The notes under the pieces are model-generated. The model searched no databases, had not been told where the DNA came from, and saw only the letters and a list, made by a program, of their open reading frames with translations. Positions 51,924 through 57,305 of a stretch of 57,305 nucleotides of DNA are shown here, piece by piece (within the stretch, counting starts at the first letter, position 1; every line of letters starts with the position of its first letter). The DNA is from Anaerolineaceae bacterium (GTDB lineage Bacteria; Chloroflexota; Anaerolineae; Promineifilales; Promineifilaceae), in contig PABI01000131.1 of assembly GCA_002699125.1 (NCBI GenBank), positions 1-57,305 of the forward strand, in the 5' to 3' direction. The position numbers and the translations under genes were made by a program.

Positions 51924-52856
51924 TTAGAGCAGGCCGCGCCGCTGAAAATCGGCCTTTACGCGTTGGGCGAGATCATCGGCGCTCCGGCCCAGGAACAGGC
52001 CAAACCGCTCTTCGTCGGGACGGGCTTCCACCGCCAACCAATGCAGACCATCGCGGTATTGGGGCAATTCGATTTGATTGATTTGTAACGGCCGTTCCTT
52101 ATGCAAATAGCCTTGAATTTCCTGCCAATGGGGTGGAAACAGTCGGTCCGGGCGCAGATCGAACTTGTTTTGTAAACGGCCGTCCCCAATCAACGCCTCA
52201 GCCACCAGCTCCCACAAATCCAGCACTTCCATCCCGGCCGCTTTGGCCGCCGCGCGCCGCTGGTTGACAGCGTAGGTGTAGATTGTTTTGCCGTCGGCGG
52301 CCTGGAATACCGGTGCCCAAAAGTCGACTTGCCCGGTGATGCGCTTTTTGAAGTAGCAAATCGGCCGTCGCAGCCCCAGCGTGGAACGGCTGACGCCGCG
52401 CACGTGCAGCTTATCGCTCAAACCTTTTTCACCTAAAATGCTTGCCTCGTGCAAAAAGTCGGTGAGATATTCACGGACTTTGGCCAGCTCCACATGTTTA
52501 AAAACAGGCCCGTTTTTCGTCACGGCCATTACCTGTTCATTGATGGTGTAAACGGGGAAAACGGCGCGGGCGCGCCGGGCAATAAAGACGTAGTCGGGCA
52601 GGCGTGAGGCATTCACCAGGCCATGCAGCAACCGGGTGAGGGGATCTACAATTTGCTGCGGATGTTTGGCCGTGACGCGGAAGCCACAAACGTCCACGCC
52701 AAACGATTTTTGCAGGCCGTTGTATTCCACAAAAATGGGGATTTGGTAAACCGTGCCCACATCCATCGTGGCTGAGATGATTTCTACGCGGGCGATGTAG
52801 GGGTAGTTACGGCCGTACATATCATCGGCCGTGTTCCGTTCAACAGAAATTTTCAT
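51924..52856 (-). CDS. Protein of unknown function in the nitrogen cluster
   Basis: I do not recognise this 310-residue protein (ATG 52856; an in-frame upstream start at 52913 would add 19 residues). No signal peptide or membrane segment is seen. The N-terminal part is beta-rich (YPYIARVEIISATMDVGTVY, IPIFVEYNGLQKSFGVDVCG), the middle basic (VFIARRARAVFPVYTINEQV, GLRRPICYFKKRITGQVDFW), and the C-terminal part helical. It has three ACGGCCGT octamers, so it looks native. It lies between glnN and amt on the same strand but its own start follows a word-repeat hairpin region. A cytoplasmic role is likely. Confidence 0.6.
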   Translation of the reverse strand: MKISVERNTADDMYGRNYPYIARVEIISATMDVGTVYQIPIFVEYNGLQKSFGVDVCGFRVTAKHPQQIVDPLTRLLHGLVNASRLPDYVFIARRARAVFPVYTINEQVMAVTKNGPVFKHVELAKVREYLTDFLHEASILGEKGLSDKLHVRGVSRSTLGLRRPICYFKKRITGQVDFWAPVFQAADGKTIYTYAVNQRRAAAKAAGMEVLDLWELVAEALIGDGRLQNKFDLRPDRLFPPHWQEIQGYLHKERPLQINQIELPQYRDGLHWLAVEARPDEERFGLFLGRSADDLAQRVKADFQRRGLL

Positions 52857-52957
52857 AAGTTCGTTTGCCTCATGGGCAAAAGACGGTTTGTTTTCTGCTG
52901 AAAATTGTATCAACCCTAAATCTCCCGGCCAAACGCCTTATTAGGATTTACTCCAAG

Positions 52958-53027
52958 CAGGTCCAGGACTGGCAGTCCTAGACAGGATGGTTTTGCGGCT
53001 GTGGCTGGCCAGGACTGCCAGTCCTAC
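52958..53027. repeat. Inverted repeat of AGGACTG(G/C)CAGTCCTA type
   Basis: CCAGGACTGGCAGTCCTAGA and CCAGGACTGCCAGTCCTACG are both near palindromes and can also pair with each other. They lie 100 bases before the unknown gene (minus strand). Confidence 0.65.
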
Positions 53028-53110
53028 GCTGCGTAATTCCTTAGAATAAAAAGAAACCGAGCCAGCTTCACGCCACCTCGGTCATCAAAAACATTAAGAC
53101 CTATCAGAAA

Positions 53111-53194
53111 AACGAACCGCAGAGGCGCAGAGAGCGCTGAGTTTTATAACCTGAGAGAAAAAACTCTGCGTTCTCCGCGTCTCCGCGGTCAAAA
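53111..53194. repeat. Hairpin downstream of the amt gene
   Basis: ACCGCAGAGGCGCAGAGAGC and the complementary GCGTTCTCCGCGTCTCCGCG form an imperfect hairpin directly after the amt stop codon (minus strand). The CGCAGAGGCGCAGAGA word also appears at 17638-17660, and its complement near 4480-4500. It may terminate amt transcription. Confidence 0.6.
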
Positions 53195-53196
53195 AT

Positions 53197-54546
53197 TTAG
53201 TCAGTGCTGGGGCTGGGGGTGATGGCCGGTCCAAATTCCGGGTAGTTCACCGCACCGTGCTCGGACAGGTCCAGGCCTTCTAGCTCTTCCGTCTCGGAGA
53301 CGCGCAGAATGCCGATCGCTTTGAGGGCGAAGAAGATGGCCATCATCGTAGCAAAAGCCCAGATGGCGTAAACGGCCGAACCTAACAATTGCACACCTAA
53401 TGTGGCCGCATCGCTAAACAGCGCCGTGGCGATACCGCCCCACAGGCCGCATAAGCCGTGTACCGGCCAGGCACCCACGGGATCGTCGATTTTCACTTTC
53501 TCCAGCAGGACCATGCCGGCCACAACCAGCACGCCGGCCACGGCACCAATGATAAGTGCGGACACGTTAGAAACCACATCGGCGTTGGCGGTGATGCCTA
53601 CCAACCCGGCCAGCATGCCGTTGAGCGCGTAGGCCAGGTCTGGCTTGCCGTTGTTGAGGAAGGTGGAAGCGATGGTGGCCAAAATACCGCCGGTGCAGGC
53701 CGCCAGGAAGGTGTTTACGGCCACGGTTACCACAGCAATCGTGTTTTCTGTACCGGCCATTGCCAGCACGGAGCCGGGATTAAAGCCAAACCAGCCAATC
53801 AGCAAAATGAACACCCCCAACGTCGCCGAGGTGATGTTGTGCCCCGGCATTGGGTTGGCGCTGCCGTCTTTGTTGAAACGGCCGATTCGCGGTCCCAACA
53901 CAATCGCCCCGGCCAAGCCGGCAAAACCACCCACAGCATGCACAATCAATGATCCGGCAAAATCATGGAAGCCCAAGGAGGCCAGCCAGCCGCCGCCCCA
54001 CTGCCAGAAACCGGCAATTGGGTAGATCAAACCAGTCAGCACGGCGCTGTAAATGAGATAAGCACGGAACTGCATGCGCCCGGCGACGGCACCGGAGACG
54101 ATGGTTGCCGCCGTGGCGGCAAACGCCACCTGGAATAAAAAGTCTGTCTGGAAGTGGGGCAGGTAGCCCAGGTCAATCGCGTCCTGGCCAGGGATGCCCA
54201 TACCGGCAAAGCCGATGATGCCATTAGTGGCCCCACTGTACATGATGCCATAACCGACCAGGAAGTAAAGCACGGCTCCCACACACATATCCATCACGTT
54301 TTTAAACAAAATGTTGATGGTGTTTTTACCGCTGTTGAAGCCAGATTCCACCAGAGCAAAGCCCGCCTGCATAAACAAAACCAGCACGGCGGCAATAAAC
54401 ATGGTCAGGTTGTCGATGGCAAAAGCAAGCTCATCCATCGCTGTGATTTCCTGCGCCAAAGCACTATCCACCACGGCAAAGCAAATAGCCAAAGCCAATG
54501 CTGACAAACCTATGCGGCTAAAGCGACTGCGAATTTTGTAATCCAT
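53197..54546 (-). CDS. amt: Ammonium transporter
   Basis: With ATG 54546 (AAAGGAGAGG upstream) the protein has 449 residues: a signal peptide (LSALALAICFAVVDSALAQE) and eleven transmembrane segments with Amt signatures: VLFMQAGFALVESGFNSGKN, TAATIVSGAVAGRMQFRAYL, HDFAGSLIVHAVGGFAGLAG with the first pore histidine, LGVFILLIGWFGFNPGS, VDDPVGAWPVHGLCGLWGG-type as DDPVGAWPVHGLCGLWGGIA with the second histidine. It takes up ammonium. No glnK gene stands next to it. The leader holds an attenuator like that of glnN. Confidence 0.96.
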   Translation of the reverse strand: MDYKIRSRFSRIGLSALALAICFAVVDSALAQEITAMDELAFAIDNLTMFIAAVLVLFMQAGFALVESGFNSGKNTINILFKNVMDMCVGAVLYFLVGYGIMYSGATNGIIGFAGMGIPGQDAIDLGYLPHFQTDFLFQVAFAATAATIVSGAVAGRMQFRAYLIYSAVLTGLIYPIAGFWQWGGGWLASLGFHDFAGSLIVHAVGGFAGLAGAIVLGPRIGRFNKDGSANPMPGHNITSATLGVFILLIGWFGFNPGSVLAMAGTENTIAVVTVAVNTFLAACTGGILATIASTFLNNGKPDLAYALNGMLAGLVGITANADVVSNVSALIIGAVAGVLVVAGMVLLEKVKIDDPVGAWPVHGLCGLWGGIATALFSDAATLGVQLLGSAVYAIWAFATMMAIFFALKAIGILRVSETEELEGLDLSEHGAVNYPEFGPAITPSPSTD

Positions 54547-54625
54547 CTGATCCTCTCCTTTTTCTTGTTCTGCCACTGAAAATGATGAATTGAGACGGCC
54601 GTTTCTCCTTGTTCATTTTGCAAAC

Positions 54626-54682
54626 AAAAAACGCCCCTCGGGCAAAAAGTGAGATCACTTTCCCGAGAGGCGTCACGGCCAA
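54626..54682 (-). promoter_or_regulatory. Candidate attenuator in the amt leader
   Basis: On the minus strand, ACGCCTCTCGGG pairs with CCCGAGGGGCGT around an inner AAAGTGA/TCACTTT hairpin, and TTTTTT follows. It begins GGCC-GT-GACGCCTC, matching GGCC-AA-GACGCCTC of the glnN leader. GGC-CGTGAC-GCC (54680-54669) could form an excluding stem with a six-base loop. It ends about 80 bases before the amt start. Confidence 0.75.
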
Positions 54683-54702
54683 AATTTATTTGATTGCTCT
54701 CA

Positions 54703-54756
54703 ACTCTACTGACCAATCCCGATGAAGTCAATCGGATTTGCCCCGGAAAATTGACT
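54703..54756 (-). promoter_or_regulatory. amt promoter with flanking inverted repeat
   Basis: TTGACT (54731-54726), 17 bases and TAGAGT (54708-54703) on the minus strand. The -35 box is one half of the inverted repeat AGTCAAT-N17-ATTGACT (54726-54732 and 54750-54756), a possible site for a nitrogen regulator. Confidence 0.65.
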
Positions 54757-54938
54757 GAAAGATTTTTCACATGGTTGTGAATTCTATACAAAATGAACCA
54801 GGTGAGTAGACATAAAGAATGATATGGTGGGCTGTTTTATTTACATAACTAGTAATTGTGCGCAAAATTTCACAATTCGTCTAATCTTTTTTGGTTGAAT
54901 CTCGTGCAAACTTAACGATCACAGAAGCCACCCCTTTT

Positions 54939-55175
54939 TTGTATACTTTTTACACCCACATATTATCGAAACAACACAGCAAGTCATTGTTAAGGTAGGG
55001 AAGACCTCAACAAACTTGCTCAAACCCACAAGTTGAACCAACCATTTCTCTGAGTTGTGAACTGTCAGGCCATCAATTGAAGGTGGCTGTCCAGTTCAAA
55101 ATCGAAGACAAAACCCCAACAAACAAATAATGTTGGGCATTTGGCGTCTTTGCTTTAGGCAAAGAATGGCCCTTT
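54939..55175 (+). promoter_or_regulatory. Structured leader and possible promoter of gltB
   Basis: TTGTAT (54939-54944), 16 bases and TATTAT (54961-54966) could be the promoter, giving a leader of about 250 bases. It holds four hairpins: TTGTT.AGGT/ACCT.AACAA (54987-55013, loop AGGGAAG), AACTTG/CAAGTT (55013-55034), GAACTG/CAGTTC with CAG.CCA/TGG.CTG (55059-55097), and CCCAAC/GTTGGG with outer AAGAC/GTCTT (55106-55150). A last short hairpin CTTTGC/GCAAAG (55148-55163) lacks a T tract. The block GGCGTCTTTG resembles the terminator right arms of glnN and amt. Confidence 0.5.
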
Positions 55176-55221
55176 TACAAACGAACAGCAGCACCTGCCG
55201 ACAAGAAGAGGAGAAAAAAGC

Positions 55222-57305
55222 ATGAAACAGGTTCAAGCATCAGTGGCAATGGGCAAGGTTGATCTCACGGAGGCTGACCAGCGCCCCCTTACCGGATTTC
55301 CCCAAAAGCAAGGCTTGTACGATCCGCAGTTTGAACGGGACGCCTGTGGCATGGGCTTTGTGGTGGATGTGCAGGGACGGCCGTCTCACACCATCATCCA
55401 GCAAGCCCTTACTGTTTTAGAACGCCTCACCCATCGCGGCGCCAAAGGTGCCGAAGCCACCACCGGCGACGGCGCGGGCATCATGCTGCAACTTCCCCAT
55501 CAATTTTTTCAACAACAAACAGAACAACTCGGTTTTCAACTTCCTGAACCAGGCAGCTACGGCGTTGGCATGCTCTTCTTGCCGCACGACGATGCCCTGC
55601 GACAGCGCTGCGAACAAGCGCTGGCGCGCATTATCGCCGAAGAGGGACAACAACTGCTGGGCTGGCGCACGGTGCCGACCTGTAACAAAGAACTGGGGGA
55701 AACGGCCGTTTCCGGGGAACCATTCATCCGCCAACTATTTATTCAAAAGCAATATGTAAGCCAAACCGATCCCCTGGCCTGGGAGCGCAAACTATTTATC
55801 ATTCGTCGCCGGGCCGAAAAAGAAATTGCGCCGCTGGCGGGTGACGATACGTTTTATATCCCCAGCCTGTCCGGGCGCACCATTGTCTACAAAGGGATGC
55901 TGCTCTCCGAACAGCTTGAGGAATATTATCCAGACCTCAGCGATCCGGCGCTGGAAACCGCCCTGGCGCTGGTTCATTCCCGCTTTAGCACCAACACCTT
56001 CCCCAGCTGGAAGCGGGCCCATCCTTACCGCACCGTCATTCACAACGGCGAAATCAACACCATTCGCGGCAACGTCAACTGGCTCAAGGCGCGCGAGGCG
56101 CTCTTTGCCAGCCCGCTGTTCGATGACGAACTGGACAAAGTGCTGCCCATCGTTGATGAGGACGGCAGTGACACCGGCATGTTAGACAACGCCCTGGAAT
56201 TCCTGGTGCTGTCTGGCCGTTCGCTGCCCCACGCCGTCATGATGATGATTCCCGAACCGTGGGACAAACACACCCATATGTCGCCGGAAAAGAAGGCTTT
56301 TTACGAATACCACAGCCACCTGATGGAGCCGTGGGACGGCCCCGCCTCGATAGGGTTCAGCGACGGCACGGTGGTGGGTGCCGTTTTGGACCGGAATGGG
56401 TTACGGCCGTCGCGCTACGTCGTTACTAAAGATGGCCTGGTGGTCATGGCCTCTGAAGTGGGCGTGCTGGAGATCGATCCGGCCAATGTAGCTTACAAAG
56501 GCCGCCTGGAACCGGGCCGGATGCTGCTGGTGGATACCAGCCTGGGCCGCATTGTGGGCGATGAGGAACTGAAAAAACAGATTGCGACGGAACGGCCGTA
56601 TCAACAATGGCTCGACGAAAACCGCATCAAGCTGGCTGATTTGCCCTCCTTTGCCAATTTGGAGCAGTCAGAAATCGAAGTACACCTGCACACCGAAGAC
56701 GCCGTTTTGCAGCACCAAAAAGCGTTTGGCTACACTTTCGAAGATTTGCGCATGATCATCGCCCCCATGGCCCGTGACGGTAAAGAAGCCCTCGGCTCGA
56801 TGGGCGACGACACGCCGCTGGCGGTGCTCTCCGACAAGCCGCAGCCGCTGTACAGCTACTTCAAGCAGCTCTTTGCCCAGGTGACCAACCCGCCGCTGGA
56901 TGCCATCCGCGAGGAATTAGTCACCAGCACGGAAACGTTGCTGGGCAGCGAGGGCAACCTGCTGGATCCGCAGGCTGCCAGCTGCCGCCAGATCAGTTTG
57001 AAGCACCCCATCCTCAAAGATGAGGAGCTGGCCCGGCTAAAGCATTTGCAAAAGGACGGCTTCAAACCGGCCACGCTTTCCATCACTTATGAAGTGGAAC
57101 TGGGCGGCGACGGCCTGGAAACGGCGATGGATCGCTTGTTCCGCGAAGCCGATGATGCCATCAGCCACGGCGCCAACCTGCTCGTTTTGTCCGATTTGGG
57201 CTTGAGCCAGAACTGTGCCGGGATTCCGGCGCTGCTGGCCACAGCGGGACTGCACCATCACCTCATCCGCCAGGGGACGCGCACCCAGGTCAGCCTCATC
57301 GTGGA
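55222..57305 (+). CDS. gltB: Glutamate synthase large subunit, 5' part (runs off the window)
   Basis: The frame starts at ATG 55222 (GAGGAG upstream) and is open to the window's end, 694 codons of an expected 1500 or so. The nucleophilic N-terminal cysteine is in FERDACGMGFVVDV; since a 40-residue leader precedes it, this may be a propeptide removed in maturation. Glutaminase-domain motifs follow: LTHRGAKGAEATTGDGAGIM, LVHSRFSTNTFPSWKRAHPY, RTVIHNGEINTIRGNVNWLK, DRNGLRPSRYVVTKDGLVVM. The central domain starts near 57000 (QISLKHPILKDEELARLKHL). It makes two glutamates from glutamine and 2-oxoglutarate. Confidence 0.96.
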   Translation, partial: MKQVQASVAMGKVDLTEADQRPLTGFPQKQGLYDPQFERDACGMGFVVDVQGRPSHTIIQQALTVLERLTHRGAKGAEATTGDGAGIMLQLPHQFFQQQTEQLGFQLPEPGSYGVGMLFLPHDDALRQRCEQALARIIAEEGQQLLGWRTVPTCNKELGETAVSGEPFIRQLFIQKQYVSQTDPLAWERKLFIIRRRAEKEIAPLAGDDTFYIPSLSGRTIVYKGMLLSEQLEEYYPDLSDPALETALALVHSRFSTNTFPSWKRAHPYRTVIHNGEINTIRGNVNWLKAREALFASPLFDDELDKVLPIVDEDGSDTGMLDNALEFLVLSGRSLPHAVMMMIPEPWDKHTHMSPEKKAFYEYHSHLMEPWDGPASIGFSDGTVVGAVLDRNGLRPSRYVVTKDGLVVMASEVGVLEIDPANVAYKGRLEPGRMLLVDTSLGRIVGDEELKKQIATERPYQQWLDENRIKLADLPSFANLEQSEIEVHLHTEDAVLQHQKAFGYTFEDLRMIIAPMARDGKEALGSMGDDTPLAVLSDKPQPLYSYFKQLFAQVTNPPLDAIREELVTSTETLLGSEGNLLDPQAASCRQISLKHPILKDEELARLKHLQKDGFKPATLSITYEVELGGDGLETAMDRLFREADDAISHGANLLVLSDLGLSQNCAGIPALLATAGLHHHLIRQGTRTQVSLIV

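Overview
The window looks like chromosomal DNA from an uncultured Chloroflexota bacterium, most likely Anaerolineae (Promineofilum/Caldilinea type). This placement is an inference from gene content and style: type III glutamine synthetase, fused ABC proteins, many sensor kinases, effector-associated domains, and intergenic hairpins built from short repeated words. I see no rRNA, tRNA or CRISPR array. An 8-bp palindrome, ACGGCCGT, occurs about 80 times by eye, roughly once per 0.7 kb where chance predicts about one in the whole window. It behaves like a highly iterated palindrome of the resident genome.

Layout. 0-1.3 kb: a small anchored protein and a HAM1/RdgB-type nucleotide pyrophosphatase fused to a C-terminal effector-associated (death-like) domain. 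1.3-4.3 kb (minus): an ECF sigma factor, anti-sigma-like protein, cytochrome c and lipoprotein operon. 4.5-10.7 kb: a YcaQ-type DNA glycosylase, a ZapE/AFG1-like ATPase, a secreted LolA/RseB-like protein and a MacB-type ABC fusion. 10.7-17.2 kb (minus): an AT-richer island without the resident palindrome. It encodes a PD-(D/E)XK nuclease and a large N6-adenine DNA methyltransferase whose SAM-binding motif DPACGSG is split by a complete group II intron (13523-15961). Splicing at the inferred boundaries restores a 1064-residue protein. 17.2-27.8 kb: metabolic genes (VOC protein, cyclase, flavoprotein, HlyIII, YbdK-like ligase, PepA, SDR, carbamate kinase) and an M50-like/TPR membrane protein. 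28.0-35.6 kb: a BMP-type nucleoside ABC importer facing an adenine deaminase, together a purine salvage module, with a broken RAYT gene between two REP-like palindromes. 35.7-46.9 kb: a hybrid histidine kinase, ProRS, L19, a class-I amidotransferase, MurI, a PNPOx-like protein and ClpC.

47.0-57.3 kb is a nitrogen-assimilation cluster: a GAF-GAF HisKA_2 kinase with an ANTAR response regulator (EutW/EutV-like), type III glutamine synthetase, ammonium transporter and the start of the glutamate synthase large subunit. The leaders of glnN and amt each have a good sigma-70 promoter followed at once by an intrinsic-terminator hairpin that starts with the same GGCC-NN-GACGCCTC block. A small GGC/GCC stem with a six-base loop would exclude the terminator. 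This suggests attenuation of both genes by the neighbouring ANTAR protein.

The most interesting items are: (1) the glnN/amt attenuators beside an ANTAR system, (2) the HAM1-effector-associated-domain fusion, (3) the intron splitting methyltransferase motif I, (4) the ACGGCCGT palindrome and its absence from the island, (5) word-repeat hairpins abutting start codons, and (6) the RAYT/REP set. All functions are read from sequence alone; no search was run.
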